DNA of 64,000 bases from Mallotus nudiflorus. Its lineage: Eukaryota > Streptophyta > Magnoliopsida > Malpighiales > Euphorbiaceae. The stretch lies in NCBI GenBank assembly GCA_947683625.1, contig CANTUR010000114.1:2480001-2544000 (forward strand). The letters are read 5' to 3'. The notes beneath the pieces were generated by a model. The model saw only the letters and a list, made by a program, of their open reading frames with translations. It was not told the DNA's origin and did not search any database. The translations under genes and the position numbers were made by a program. Of this stretch, positions 1 through 12,930 are shown one piece after another. How positions within the stretch are numbered: the first letter of the stretch is position 1; every line of letters begins with the position of its first letter.

Positions 1-1970
1 GAGAAGAAAAGTTCATTGTATATTGTGATGCTTTTAAAGTTGGCCTAGGTTTTGTGTTGATGTAGAATGGTAGGGTAGTAGCTTATGCTTCTAGGTAGTT
101 AAAGAAGCACGAACATAATTATCCTACTCACGATCTAGAGATGGCTATAGTGATCTTTGCTCTTAAGATTTAGAGACATTATTTGTATGGAATGACTTGT
201 GAGATTTTCACATATCACAAGAGCTTGAAGTACATTTTCCAACAGAGAGATCTGAACTTGAGGCAAAGAAGATGGTTAGAACTCCTAAAAGATTATGATA
301 TCTTATACCATCCAAGTAAGGCTAATGTGGTAGCTGATGCTTTGAGTAGAAAGTCCTCGAGTAGTCTTACTCATATTAGTGTAGAGAGGAGATTTTTGAT
401 CCAAAAGTTGCACAAGTTAGTGGATCAAGATTTGATGATGAAGATAAGTAGGTCAGGAGGACTGGTAGCTCAGTTCAGAGTCAGATCAGTGTTGAGGGAT
501 AGGATTAAGGCATCTTAGAGCTGAGATCCTATTTTGGTAGAGCTTGAGGAGAATGTTTGTGAAGGAAAGTTCACTGATTTTACACTTGATAATGAAGGTG
601 TTTTATGGATCAGTGGAAGATCATGCATTCCTGATGTGGATAATTTAAGAAAAGAGAACCTAGAAGAAGCGCATTTTGTAGCTTATAGTGTACATTCAAG
701 TATTACTAAGATGTACCACAACATTAAAGATTTGTACTAGTAGTATGGAATGAAGAAGGATATAGCTGATTTTGTCTCTAAGTGATTGACTTGTCAACAT
801 GTGAAAGCTGAACATTAGAAGCCTTCTAGGAAGCTTTAGCCTCTTCTGATTCTTGAGTGGAAATGGGAGAGAATTGCTATGGATTTTCTGACAAGGTTAA
901 CTTATTCAAAGGATGGATACAATTTCATTTAGGTGATAGTGGATAGGTTAAACAAATCAGCTCACTTCTTACCAGTTAAAGCTACTTATTTTGTAGCCAA
1001 GTTAGCTAAGTTGTATGTCAAGTATATTGTATGTCTTTATGGAGTGCTTGTTTCCATTGTATTCGATAGAGGTTCAATATTTACCTCTTAATTTTAGCAG
1101 AAGTTGCAAGAAGCAATGGACACCATGCTTGATTTTAATATTGCTTTTCACCTTTAGATAGATGGTCAATTTGAGAGGATGATCCAAATACTTAAAAAAA
1201 TATTGAGAATGTGTGTAATGGATCTTGGAGTTAGTTAGGATGATCATCTACCACTGGTAGAGTTTGCTTACAATAACAACTACCATAGCAGTATTGAAAT
1301 GACACCGTATGAAGCTCTATATGGAAGGAAGTGTAGATCCCCTTTGTGTTGGGAGGAGATTGGAGAAAGAGAGTTAACTACACCTAAAATTATCTAGGAA
1401 GCAGCTGAGAAGGTTGCTTTATTCAGAAGGAGATTAGAAACAGCAACTAGTAGACAAAAGAGCTATGCGGATATGAAACGCAAGGATGTGCAGTTTCAGG
1501 TTGGGGGCTATGTATTCTTGAAGGTGTCACCAATGAAGGGTGTGATGTGATTTAGCAAGAAGGGGAAGTTAACACCGAGATACATTAGACCTTTCGAGAT
1601 TTTGGAAAGAGTGGGCATGATTGCATATTGGTTGGCTTCGCCTTTGAATTTGTCTTAAGGGCATCCAATGTTCCATATCTTGATGCTCATGAAGTACATT
1701 TCAGACCCTTCGCACATGTTATAGCCCCAAAATGTGGAAGTGAATTAAGATCTAACGTATGAGGAAGAGCCAGTTACGATCGTTGATTATCAAGTTCATC
1801 AGTTGCATTTGAAGCAGATTACGATGGTTAAGGTATTGTGGAGAAGCAACAACTGGAGTAACACACATAAGAGACCAAGACTGAGATGCAAGTGGCTTAC
1901 CCTTAACTTTTTCCTCAATGAATTCTTTTATTCAATTCTTTTTATTTGAAATTCAAGGACAAATTTTTAT
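1..1970 (+). pseudogene. Ty3/gypsy chromovirus-type pol remnant (RNase H, integrase, C-terminal tail)
   Basis: Conceptual translation across several interrupted segments gives the 3' half of a gypsy polyprotein. RNase H lies at about 1-360, including the stretch ending VVADALSRK. The integrase zinc-finger region is at about 640-830. The integrase core is at about 880-1330, with the AMDFLTRL, FDRGS and DGQFERM segments that carry the D,D,E residues, then YEALYGRKCRSPL. The C-terminal tail at 1480-1860 includes HPMFHI and a chromodomain-like VKVLWRSNNW. It would have processed and integrated element cDNA in the nucleus. The 5' half lies outside the window. At least a dozen in-frame stops are present, mostly TAG at expected Gln or Trp codons, so it is dead. 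Order RH-IN plus the adjoining polypurine tract and LTR supports a gypsy chromovirus (Tekay/Del-like); the lineage name is from memory of the family. Confidence 0.9.
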
Positions 1971-1982
1971 AAGGGGGAAGAT
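1970..1982 (+). other. Polypurine tract of the gypsy element
   Basis: A purine run (aagggggaaga) lies directly before the TGTTATAACC start of the long terminal repeat and after the end of the integrase tail. This is the expected plus-strand priming site and fixes both orientation and the 5' edge of the 3' LTR. Confidence 0.8.
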
Positions 1983-4902
1983 TGTTATAACCTGAATTTT
2001 TGATAAATTATGAAATTGATTTCTGGGATTTTCAATATTAATATTCATTTTATTTATTTGTGATATTATGATTGGGTGAAATTAAATTCTAGTGTTAGTA
2101 TTTGCCTTATTATTTCATATCATTATTATTAATTTGAAATTAAAGTTTAATTTTATTGTTAATAATTATTTAGTTGAGTAATTTTATTAAATTAAATTAA
2201 TTTTTAAATATATATGTATATATTTTATGGTGTGAAATTATTGAGAATGATATTTTAATATTTAATATTATTTCATTTTGTCCTTTTGAACTTTTTAATA
2301 ATAAAAATAAAAATAATAAAAAAGGACAAAAGCATTAAAAATTTCAGGTGCTCTTCTTCTTCTTCTTCAATTTGTTGAGCCAACAACGTGCCACTCCCCA
2401 CTGTCCGATCGCCTAGCCACCACGCTGCTCCACTAGTTGTCAATGATGCCAACTCCTCCTCCCCCAACTCTGGCAAGCTTCCTCTCTCCCTCTTCTTCCT
2501 TGATTTTGCATCGATCGGTTCTCCTTCCTCACACCGGCGACGATTCTGATGTCTTCAAGCATATCTTAATAGCTCAATTTTCTCCTCTCATTTTGGGCAT
2601 CATTTCCCCTAAGGTGATTTGCTTGAACAACACTTGATTTTGATGATTTGAGGCTAGGTTTCATATTTTTAATATGTTTAACTAAGTGTTAATTTGATTT
2701 TATTAGACATTAATGCTTTTGAGATTCAGTGTTGTAAAGGTTGTGAGGTAGCTAAATCTTATTTTTATTTATTTTTGTAAAAATTTTGGGGCTCGTGTTA
2801 CCGTTCATCCGTATTGTTCAGAACTCAAAAAAATGTTATATTTTTAATAAAATTTATTAATGATTTTAAGTACATTTTGTGAAGAAAGTTTGTTGAAATC
2901 GCTTATAGAATTTTTATTATGAATTTTTGAATGTTTATGTAAAAATTGGATTTTTGGAAAAATTATCATAAATTAGCAATTTTTTTATTTTAATTGAAAT
3001 TATTGTTAATTTTTATGTTTTGGATAATTTTTTAGTAATAAATAGTATTAAAATAATTTTTATGAATTATTTACTATTTTTAGCTAATTAATAATAATTT
3101 CTGAAAATATATTCGAATAATAGATTTATCTAGTATTTTAAGATTAAATGAATTTTTAGTTATTTTTATTCTATACTTGGCAATTTGAATAATTATTTGT
3201 AATTTATGCTATTTGATTTCGAATACTTGACAAAATTGATTTTATTAATATTATTCAATTATATTTGGGATTTTATTATTTATTTTGGAAATAAATATCT
3301 TTGATGCTTTTATTTTCTAAATAAATTGAATTGTGGCATTTTATGATTTTTATGAGTTTTGGTAAATTATTAGTATTTATTATTATTTTATTAATTTTGA
3401 TTATGTTGGTTCTTGATTAGGCATTAAAATGTAGTTCGGGGCTCAACCCGAGAAGTTGAGCCTTCTGATTATTTAAAGTGTGTTTGCATGAAGGATAAAA
3501 CTCTACTTTTTGTAGAAAGACATTCGTTTTATAGAGGAGACTTTGCCAAATTTTCAATAGAATTTTCGTCAAATATGACATCGGGACGATTTTAAGTTTT
3601 GAATTTTTATCGAGTTGTGTTCTATATTGAGTCGTTCTTTAGAAATTTTAGAAGTATAAGATTAGGGAATTATTTCTAATAATAATAATTTTTTTTTTTT
3701 CCTTAGCTGCTCCACGAGTTAGGCTTATTGGACATGCCAATCAAGCCAAGACAGAGGAGCACGATAGAAGAGTAAGTTATTATTATATGAATACATTGCA
3801 TGTAGAAAATATATTGTGAGCATCCATATTTTGAATAAATATGACTTTCATTATGCTTTAATTCATTGATTGTTATTATTTTGAATATATATTTTTCATA
3901 TATATTTACATATTATTAAATTGTGAAAATGGATGTTGTTCATATTTTATTATGAATTTCATTATTTAAGTTATGAAACAATGTTTTGGAAGATAGTGGT
4001 AAAATGTGCCATCTAGTGGGTCACATTAAGACTGTTGCGCAATAGTACCCTAGATAATAGACTATGAATTTTGATTGATTTTGGATATAAAAATAATGAC
4101 TATGGTGAATGATGGATAAAGAGGTGTGACTATAGATCCTTAGTTGACCTGCATAGTACTCGGGGCTAGTTAATACCGGTAGTGGGACTGTGGATCTCCA
4201 GTTGGTCCTTTGTGTACTTGGGGCTAGTCCACTGCTAAAAAGTTCGATAAAGGATATTTTTGGATTTATGAAAAACATGTTGGCTAGTGAATTGCAACGA
4301 TCAAGGTTGCAAAAAATTTATAGATTCTGCTTTAATCCTCCACCCAAAATTCTTCTACATTTATTGTTATAATAAAAAAAATGGATTTTAAGCATATGTA
4401 TGAAATATATGTATATATTAAATAAATATAAATATATTATTATATTGATGCTTGAATGTCTATGTCTTTAGGTTACATGTATATATATAATAATAATTTA
4501 CTCAGTGAAATCTGATTCCCTTTAAATATTTTTTTCAGGATCTTTTACTTCAAACCTCCATATTATATCTCTTTACCAAACTCTTTCCTCCTCGGCTGAC
4601 TTATGTAAATATTGAACTATTACTTTTCTTGTATTTTAGTAAATGTTATAGTAGTAGTGCTTCTTGTTGTAGTATCTGATATTGTATTAGACAGTGATTA
4701 TGTATTTGAACAATTGTATCAATATATTTTATTATGTTATGATATGAGAATTTCTTTTATATTATTTAAATTTTTAAAGTTTGAGGTATTTTTGTGGTAT
4801 GTTTTGTATATGTTTTTATTTTAAGGCTTGCTACGGGTTCCGGATTCGTGTGAATTTTTGTTCTCTAGCGTTGGTCATGACTCTCGGGCTTGGGTCATGA
4901 TA
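1983..4902 (+). repeat. 3' LTR of the gypsy chromovirus-type element
   Basis: It starts TGTTATAACC right after the polypurine tract and appears to end near 4902 in a run ending gggtcatgata, similar to the gggtcatgaca ends of many Tekay-type LTRs. Length is about 2.9 kb, long but normal for that lineage. The interior is AT-rich and non-coding, with a C/T-rich patch at 2345-2530 and a hairpin at 3440-3462 (arms ggctcaac and gttgagcc). The right edge is inferred, because the 5' LTR is outside the window and cannot be compared. Small open frames inside are not genes. Confidence 0.7.
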
Positions 4903-7900
4903 ATATAATTGTTTTTTTGGAGGTTGTGGCTCTGAGATAGCTTGCTCCAAGACTCCCAAAAGCTAAAGAATAGCAAACTCAGGTGATCGATTGTCTTAAA
5001 GTTTGTTGTTCGTTATTTAAAGTATGAGTGCTTATAAAGTTGGTATTCGGTAGTTGATGTTTGGAGTTGATGGTCGAATACCCAATGCCTCAATGCTCGA
5101 ACAACGCCTCGATGCTCGATTCCTGATGCTCAGTGATTGCTCGATATTTGAAACTCAGTTATGATTTGAGAACCATTCTACTAACAATTTTGAGCAATTT
5201 TGTATATACCAATTTAATGCCTGAAGCTGCATAACTCCATCGCCCGCTAAGACAATTCAAGTTTCTATTTTGCCGCTTCAGTTATCTCAAATTATGCTGT
5301 TCATATTTTAGTTGTCTTTACTACTTTATAAATGGAAGAATAGTCAATATCACTTATCAATTGTTGTAGCTCTTTGATGTTATTATTACTTTGTGCCCCT
5401 ATCAAATGAAGATGATAACTCTCAAAGGTGAAGTTTAAACCTTTAAATTTAATGAATGAAATCTTGAAAGCGCTGCCCGAAAATCTGGTTCAGTGATCAG
5501 TGTTTGCTCGATGCTCGAAGCTGAACCTATGCTCTGTGAATTTTTCTCTTTCAAAATCTGTCTTCTTCTATCTTCATCAAATTTTAGTTTTTTTTAAGAT
5601 ACAGGCTTGCTACTATTTGCTACTATTAATGTTATTTCAAAATGATTTTTCAACTTTCAAATCAATGAATCCAGTGGATAAGCTTTCTCTTTATAGCCAC
5701 TAGTAAGTTAGTCGATAAGATGGCCATTACAACATTGCTCTGTAATTTTTCTTGCTCACTGATGTAACGTATCATGAAGCCAAGACCAAGAATTTTTTCA
5801 TAAGGGCATCAAACTAAATCAAGAATTTTCTGATGCTGAGAAACAAACGTTTTGAAAAGGGCAACACATTATCTTCTTTTAGAGTTATCACTTCTCCTTC
5901 AAGGTGAATTACATCACTTTGAACTTTGAAACTAGCTTGTAAAACCTTAATGAAAACCTCCTGTTAAATTCTTGTAAAGGAACATTAATTAGCTTCAGTG
6001 TGAGACGTGCAGTCGAGCTTGTCATGACAATGGAAAAGTACGTTGCCAAACAGGAGTAGATATTGATCGCCATTGACACCCATTTGACACACATTTTATT
6101 CTGTATTTAATAGCATCATTATTATTGTCATTAAGCTCATTTGAACAGCTTCGAATTTATTGTTTTTAGCTTGCTATCTTTTATCAACTTCAAGCTTTCA
6201 TCCATAGTTGTAAATCATTAATTTTCTTGGAACAAAACAACTAATTCTTGCTCGAAGTCATGATAAGTTGTGATAAGTGAAATAAGCTGAAGCTATGCTT
6301 TCACTTTATGAGAATAAATAATTACTGAGTAATGAAGAAGAGAAACGTATCTGTTGGTGCATTCTTGTCCTGCATTTTGAGTCGATGAATATTTACATTC
6401 GTTTATTATTTAATTGCTTAGCATGCTGCGTCGGAGGGCCCCTAGAATAGCATTTTGCTCTTGGATGAGACTCAGCCCATGAAATCAAGCACTGCCCCTA
6501 GCGAACAATATGTATAGCACCACTCGAACGTTATGGAACCAACTTATAAATTCATCTTGAAGCTGCAGCTCAAGAATGCTGGACTACTCCTCAAAATGTA
6601 ATATCTCATCATTGGTGCTCATTGTTCGATAGGTGCTAGTTGCTCAGTGCTCATTCTTTAGACTATATTTGAAAGTCTGAGCTTAGTTAGCAAGGACTCA
6701 AGATTCTCAATAATCAGCTTTTGATGGATGCTTGGTGGGTGCTTCTGAATAGGGATGCTCAGTGTTCAGTGGTTGCTCAATGCTCAAAGTTCAACCTATG
6801 ATCCAAGTAATTCTGCTTTTCTGCCTTAGCATTACTTTTCGTTGAATCTCAACCATCACCTCTTATTGATGTAGTTATCTTTATTGTCAGCCCTTCGCTT
6901 ATATTCATGTTTCTAAAGTTATGACAGTATTGTCAATGATTAAACGAGTCTGAGTAAAAGCTTGATGTACATCCATTAGATTGCTCCTTCAAACTAGACT
7001 GGGTAAAGATTCTTAGCAACAACAAGTCAATGAAAATGTTGTTTAATGAGCTCTGTGCAACTTGTCAGGGTATCAAGCTTGGTGCTCTGGGACAACTTGC
7101 TCTTAGAATCAAATGCTTCAAGGAATTTCCCATATTAAAATAACAAACTCGGGTGCTCGATGAGTGCTCATGAATGGGCACGGAATCTCAGCTTTATCTC
7201 TCGTATAGAGCTTTCACATATTTTTATTTTGTCGGGAGGGAGAAATCCTTGCTTCCCTGAGATTATAAATTGAAAAGCAATATACTATGGTTTAGCGGAC
7301 TGTAGTTTTAAAACTTTATTGATTGACTTGATTCTTCCTTATGCTCAACTTGATATTTGCAGTACCAAGAATGTCATAGAAGTTGTGACAACAAATCTAT
7401 TATGCTTTTGAAGCTTTCTTGTTTGCATTTTTTATAGTGCTCTAAATTTACACTCGGCAAAATTTCTTCGTATGATCATAACCACAGAGTCTAACTGATT
7501 TGAATCCAAAATCAATGCCAATTGAAGTTAACAAAAAAAAATTTAATATCCTAACAGTGAGCTTGTCTGTAAAGCTTGGTACCAAGACCAACGTGGTGAT
7601 AATCTTTAGTAAATTCTTTACCAACTCACATTACGTTTTAGAGCAAATTCGTGAACTTGTAATTCCATTCCTATTTCCAACCGTTCCTTTCTTTTCTTTG
7701 CCATCTAAACAAAACACTTTGCTGAGTGAAAAAGTTCTCAAAGTTATCTGAATTCCACTCTCTAATGCAATGCAGTTAATTTTATCATTTGTTGTTATAA
7801 TATCCTAGGCAAACTAAATTGGCTAAAGTAATATAAGCATGTGCTGAATGAATAGTTGCTCATATATATTTGAAAAGTAGCATAGGTAGTAAGACAATTA

Positions 7901-8185
7901 TGATATTATTCTTGGCTTCTCCATATGAATATGTGGTCTTTGTAACAATAAAGTTTTGAATTTCATCTACACAATCTTCTGAACTTGTGATGATTTGAAG
8001 CTTTCTTATCTTTTGCAAAGCTATCTTCTTGAGAACTTAGTTTGTCATGTATGGAATGCCTTTAAAGCTCCATCATCCAAGACAGACATGTTTGAGTTGA
8101 CAAGAGTAGGTTTTCCAGTAAGTAATGATAATTCAGAATTAAATTCGGTTTTGCCTAACTCTTGAACAAGACGAGCTAGGCTTTC

Positions 8186-8200
8186 TCACAGACGGTGCCA
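8186..8200 (-). other. Primer binding site of LARD copy 1
   Basis: On the minus strand TGGCACCGTCTGTGA starts 2 nt after the LTR end. TGGCRCC is the usual start of a plant tRNA-primed site. The sequence differs after the first seven bases from that of copy 2, and I cannot assign the tRNA with certainty. Confidence 0.55.
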
Positions 8201-8202
8201 CT

Positions 8203-8625
8203 TAATAACTCTAAATCGAATCATAGCTTATGGAAACTACATTGAGGAGTAGAATGGGTAAAGGAACAGGGTTTCCCCCGTAAACACTTCGAAGCTTTAG
8301 TTAGTATTCGTATAGAGAAAAATGTAATAAATCGAATAAGTATAATAGAATATAGATAAAGGATGATTGCTTGTATGATGAAGTGATGAAATGATGTATT
8401 AATGTAGAGTGTGATGTTATGTGGAGATGATGAATGAATAACATGAGATGTATTTATAGGAGAAGGTATTGCTCAAACCTCTTAAGAATAGGATTCCTTA
8501 GTCTTGTAGGATTGCTTTATTTAAGAGAGAATAGACTTCTTTATCAAGCTTTTTTCTTATTTAAGCATTATTCCTCTTTAGAGATTACTAACATTATTAG
8601 AATATGATACTGATATGAGGTATCA
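8203..8625 (-). repeat. LTR of LARD copy 1
   Basis: Reads TAATAACTC...GAGGTATCA on the plus strand and aligns along its length with the LTRs at 10370-10843 and 14536-14994. Shared stretches include gtttcccccgtaaacac, the ATGAGATGTATTTATAGGAG block and the closing ATACTNATATG run. The outer T-G is mutated to T-A. At 423 bp it is shorter than the other two through small deletions. Confidence 0.8.
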
Positions 8626-10369
8626 ATTTTAGTATTTTTATTTTCTTTTAATTCTAATTTTTTTTTGTGCTTGCATTTAATTTTATAGGTGTTTGTAGTT
8701 ATCATGGGAGATTCAAAGTATTGAAATTCATTTTAGATGATTGAAAAAAAAAATTGGGTGCAAAAGGGCTTTAAGCAACATGGCCATACCATGAACCATG
8801 ATGCTATCTATGTAAAAGGGAGAGTTGAGGTCACGGTCGTGTGACAGTCATGCCCCAAACCTTGTAGTGTTCTGTCAAAGTGCAAAACTTTTCTCTTTTG
8901 GTGACACGGCTATGTGGAGGCCGTATCCTCCATCGTGTTGTTCACTGTCCCAACATGACCACTTTTAATTGAATGTCTTAATTTGGTAATTGGGCTTTTT
9001 AAAGCCTATTAGGCACCATTTTTTTTGTTACTTTCTTTGTTTCTTTCCTTTTCTTATTTATTCCTTTATTATTATTATTATTATTATTTTCTTTGTTCTC
9101 CCTCTCACATGCACACACATCCACTTTTATTTTGTTTTGTCTTATCTTACTTTTTTTTTTCTTTTTCTTAATAATTTTTTTTATTAATTTTTGTTTTAGG
9201 CATTTAGTAGGTCTGTTAGAATTTATTTTAATTAATTCTTTATTTTTCCTATATATTACATTAAGCATTATTTTCATGGTTATTGATGGGCATTATTCAA
9301 TTTATTTAGGAATTGCATGAATTTTGATTAATTTAATTCAAATTCAAATTTTGGGCATAATTTTTTAATCTAGACATTTATATGCAATTTCTATTCTTAC
9401 TTTATCTAGTTTGCTATTAATTTTCATGAATTCATGCTTAATTTAGTTGTGTGTTTATTTATTTAATTTTATTTTATTCTAGGTGGTGATGCTCTTAGCT
9501 CTTGATCTCTCACGGGCTTATCAAGTTCCCACCACCACAAGGCGAAGAGTAGAACGTCATACTAGGAAAGTATTAATTTTATTTCTTTTCCTTCAATTTT
9601 ATTATTATTCAATTTTTTTTTTGTTCTTTTTGTGTGTGTTTGGTCCTTTCACATTGAGAGCAACATGAAGTTTAAGTGTGTGTGTGGGTGGGTTTAGTGT
9701 GGGGGGGGGGGGGGGGGTACATTTGCATGTATTTCATATTTAGTTAGATTTTATTTTTATACTTTTATCTTTTATGTTATTTTAATTTATTTGTTAGAAT
9801 CTTAGAATTATATTTGCTTTCGCATGTTAGCATATACATATTTAAATTTTTACACCTTATCCTTATGATGGGTAGAGCACATTGAATGTGATTTTCTTGT
9901 ACATGTTTAATAATCTTTTGTTATTGCTTAATTTGTGATTTTTAAGTTAGGTTGATAATTTATGGTTAAAGACTTTTGAAAATTTAATGAACCTAATGCT
10001 TACTTGCTTTTGAGTGATCGAATTGTGTGAATTGAAAGTTAGGAAAAATGATTGTAAGTGATACTTAATTTTTTTTTATCTTAGTTGATCCTTAAGTCCA
10101 GCATATGAAATGGTAATTTCATCGAGAAAAAAAATCTCTCTTTTAATTAGGAGCAAATATTTAAATTACAATCTTTATATGCTCCAAATATACTATAATG
10201 CTCTAAATAGAGTAAGAGTATCTAAAGAACTCACTTGGTGGTATTCAAAGGACCCATTTGACCGTATCTACGCTTTTTACTATAGGAACGATGGGAGATC
10301 ACTAGGAGTGGGAAGGTTGGTTAGAGAGAGAATAATTTTTTTCAAGATGGAGTGTAAAATGCACTTGCT
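8626..10369 (+). mobile_element. 3' non-coding region of an Athila/Tat-type gypsy element, left part
   Basis: No coding sequence is recognisable. Features typical of the region between pol and the 3' LTR in Athila/Tat elements are visible: GTGACACGGC-type words (8880-8950), the phrase aagtttaagtgtgtgtgtgg followed by 17 G at 9701-9717, and the AACCTAATGCTTACTTGC run near 9990. It continues at 14995 after the LARD insertion and ends in a polypurine tract and LTR at 15310-15328, so it reads on the plus strand. Open frames at 9000-9320 are A/T-rich artefacts. Confidence 0.55.
9701..9717 (+). repeat. Homopolymer run of 17 G
   Basis: A pure guanine run follows aagtttaagtgtgtgtgtgg. Comparable G tracts follow the post-pol GTGTGGGGG motif in Athila/Tat elements; here it has expanded. 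It could be length-variable or an assembly-sensitive site. Confidence 0.9.
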
Positions 10370-10843
10370 TGATAACTCCGAATTGATATTTTTCTTATGG
10401 AACCTACATGGACGAGGAGAACGGGTAAAGGGGTGAGGTTTCCCCCATAAACACTTCGAAGCTTAAGTCAGTAATGGTATGAGAGAAAATATAATAAAGC
10501 AAATAGGCATAATAGAATAGAGAATAGAGAATAAAGGACTAAAGGATGATTGCTTGGATGATGTGGTGATGGAATGACGGAATGATGTCTTGGTGATATT
10601 GTATGATGAGAGCATGAATGACATGAGATGTATTTATAGGAGAGGGTATTGTTCAAACCTCTTAGGAACATGATTCCTTATTTTTATAGGATTGCCTTAT
10701 TTAGGAGAGGAGGAGACTTCCTTTATAAAGTAGTCTTCCAAATTGGAATGGACTTCCTTATTGAGCTTTCTTCTTATTCAAGTAATCCTCCTCTTTGAGG
10801 GAATATATTCCTTATTATAATAGGATACTAATATGGGTTATCA
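10370..10843 (-). repeat. 3' LTR of LARD copy 2
   Basis: 474 bp, TGATAACTCCG...GGGTTATCA. It aligns with 14536-14994 over its full length with scattered substitutions and small indels. It is the 3' LTR on the minus strand because the polypurine tract adjoins its right edge. Confidence 0.88.
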
Positions 10844-10858
10844 AGAGTCCCCCTTGAA
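10844..10858 (-). other. Polypurine tract of LARD copy 2
   Basis: Minus-strand TTCAAGGGGGACTCT lies immediately upstream of the LTR start TGATAACCC, the expected priming position. Confidence 0.8.
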
Positions 10859-11168
10859 AGTATGTTCGGATATTTATGTTCGATGTGTCTGAGTTTATAA
10901 GATGATGGAAAACATCATTGTATTTACCTGGAGAGAGAGACTGCCTGAGTAATTGCATCTGATATGGAAGGGTGAGCTGAGGTGGCCAGCCTCAGTCACA
11001 AGAAAAGATAAAGCTTGGTACCAATTCTTAAAATCATCGTATAGGAACATTGTTTGAAGTGCCAGCTAGACTTGAATGCATAAAACCTGCAATATAAATG
11101 CTTTGGGGTAAAAGATTAACCCGTCAAAGTGGAAATGACCTGATGGAACTAGGCGTCACTTGAGTTTT

Positions 11169-11548
11169 GATGCTCGGTGCAAGGACGCGAGGCTTATGAG
11201 CTCGGAACCTCAATACTACAGAAGCAACCTGAGGGTGCCAGCTTCAGTCACTCGACTTAGATGCTCGGTGCAAGGACGCGAGGCTTACATGCTCAAAACC
11301 TCAGTACTACAAAAGTGACCTGAGGGTGCCAGCTTCAGTCACTGGACTTAGATGCTTGAGGCTTAAATGCTTGGTGTAAGGACGTGAGGCTTACATGCTC
11401 AGAACCTCAGTACTATAGAAGCGACCTGAGGGTGCCAGCTTCAGCCACTGGACTTAGATGCTCGGTGCAAGGACGTGAGGCTTACATGCTCGGAACCTCA
11501 GTACTACAGAAGCGACCTGAGGGTGCCAACTTTAGTCACTGGACTTAA
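11169..11548. repeat. Tandem repeat, about 91-bp unit, 4 copies
   Basis: Units start at 11169, 11260, 11351 and 11457, each with GATGCTCGGTGCAAGGACG (or a close variant), then GAGGCTTACATGCTC, CCTCAGTACTAC and GAGGGTGCCAGCTTCAGTC. The third unit carries about 16 extra bases at its start. The array is inside LARD copy 2 and has no open frame. Confidence 0.9.
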
Positions 11549-12829
11549 TCTTGGTACATTAGAAGCGCGGCCTAAGTGCCATATGGTGTTGTTCGATTTA
11601 TGAACTTTCATAACTTAATCAATGGCAGCTTCCTAGTCAGAATAATGATTGATGTTGAGTTCAGAAATTATTACTGTAGATGTTTAATTTTTTGAGAATT
11701 TGTTGTTGGTAGTATTTTGCAAAAGGAAGGATGCTTGTGATCCTGATAGTGAGTCTGAGCTCTTCCAATCTTTTAATTTATCCTATTGTGTGGTGGATAT
11801 ACTTGACTTCATTCTTAAATTTTCTTTGTTGAATATTCTCTAAAATTTTCACGAATAAGGATCTTCTACAAAGTAGGATTTGCTTGAATGTTATTTGATC
11901 TGGCTTTGAATAGGAACCACCATTTGTTATCTGAACATGAGTGAATGCTTATTCATCTTAGTTTGGCGATGTATCTAATGTCTTTTATCAATCTCTGTAT
12001 ATTGATGCCGAGTGAGATTATTAGAGTGTTCGTTTATTTAGACTGATGGGTGCTTAAAGTAGCATCTTCAATAAATATGTTTTCCTTATCTATAGTAATA
12101 GACAAAAGAACACTATTTTTGGGATCGTATAATCGATCTCATTTGATGGTCAGTCCTTATGTAATAATTATATTAAATGTAATTGATGTATATTTTGCAT
12201 GAATAATAATCATGTATTTATGGATGAGCATCTATATGTAGATGTGTAAGCATGCTTATGTTGACGAGTTATAAATTTTCATATAAGAATAAATAAGATA
12301 AATAAATAATATCAAGAAAAACTAGAGAAACTTATCTCCTAATATACTTTTAACCCACCTTTGAATTCATGAATATTTATGTTCGTCATTTGCTTCAATT
12401 ATTACTTGAATGACCTTGTCTTTGAAGATGCTACCTAAGTTTATGTGTATCCAATTGGATGAAAATATACTACTCTAAAATTAATATCTTGTTGTAGTGC
12501 TCGTCTCCTTTCTAAATAGAAAAATATTTATGTTCTTTGTCGCTTAGTGGTTGTTGATGTATTTGAAGGTCTTTTTATAATTTGTGGTGTTGATGTAATT
12601 TGACTATCCAAGAATGTCTAAGTTGTTGTCTGAGTTTTGAATATGTTATACTCCTTGACACTTTGTACTAATGTTGAATATCATTGAGTTTTGGATGTGA
12701 ATCTTTCTAAATTCAATGCTTAAGGCTTGTTTGGATATCCATGGTTGTAATAATAGAGACTCGGATGCTCGAGATTTGATAGGTTTTAATATCGTGGTTT
12801 AAACTCTGGATGTTCAAACTCGAATGCTT

Positions 12830-12930
12830 GGACTCTTTGATGCTCGAACTTGGATGTCCGGACTCCTTGATGCTCGAACTTGGATGTCCAGAATCTTTGA
12901 TGCTTGGACTTGGATGCCCGGACTCTTCCA
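12830..12930. repeat. Tandem repeat, about 33-bp unit, roughly 3 copies
   Basis: Repeats of TTGATGCTCGAACTTGGATG followed by TCCGGACTC or a variant. Both strands happen to be open for about 70 codons because the unit is a multiple of three and lacks stops; I do not regard either as a gene. Confidence 0.85.

Larger units (their letters stand above)
4903..8625 (-). mobile_element. LARD-like non-coding LTR element, copy 1 (truncated at left)
   Basis: The right end is an LTR (8203-8625) related to both LTRs of the element at 10370-14994. Primer-site-like sequence adjoins it, so the element reads on the minus strand. The interior has no recognisable gag or pol. It carries recurring short words of the TGCTCGATGCTCGA type (around 5095-5130, 5500, 6640-6790, 7150) and a repeated module with CTTGCTC (4940, 7085) that recurs in copy 2 near 13500. 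The left LTR is absent; the adjacent gypsy LTR ends where this begins, so the gypsy element probably inserted into it and the rest lies left of the window. Confidence 0.65.

Noticed and set aside
2437..2637. Pro/Ser-rich small open frame
   Set aside because: It sits inside the gypsy 3' LTR in a C/T-rich patch; no homology is recognised.
8990..9320. Overlapping open frames on both strands
   Set aside because: They come from runs of T, A and TTA repeats within the non-coding 3' region of a retrotransposon.
10110..10436. 108-codon plus-strand frame
   Set aside because: It runs from the Athila/Tat 3' region across the LARD LTR boundary at 10370, so it cannot be an ancestral gene.
11169..11548. 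CRISPR-like spacing of repeats
   Set aside because: Units are contiguous tandem copies without unique spacers, and the DNA is plant nuclear.
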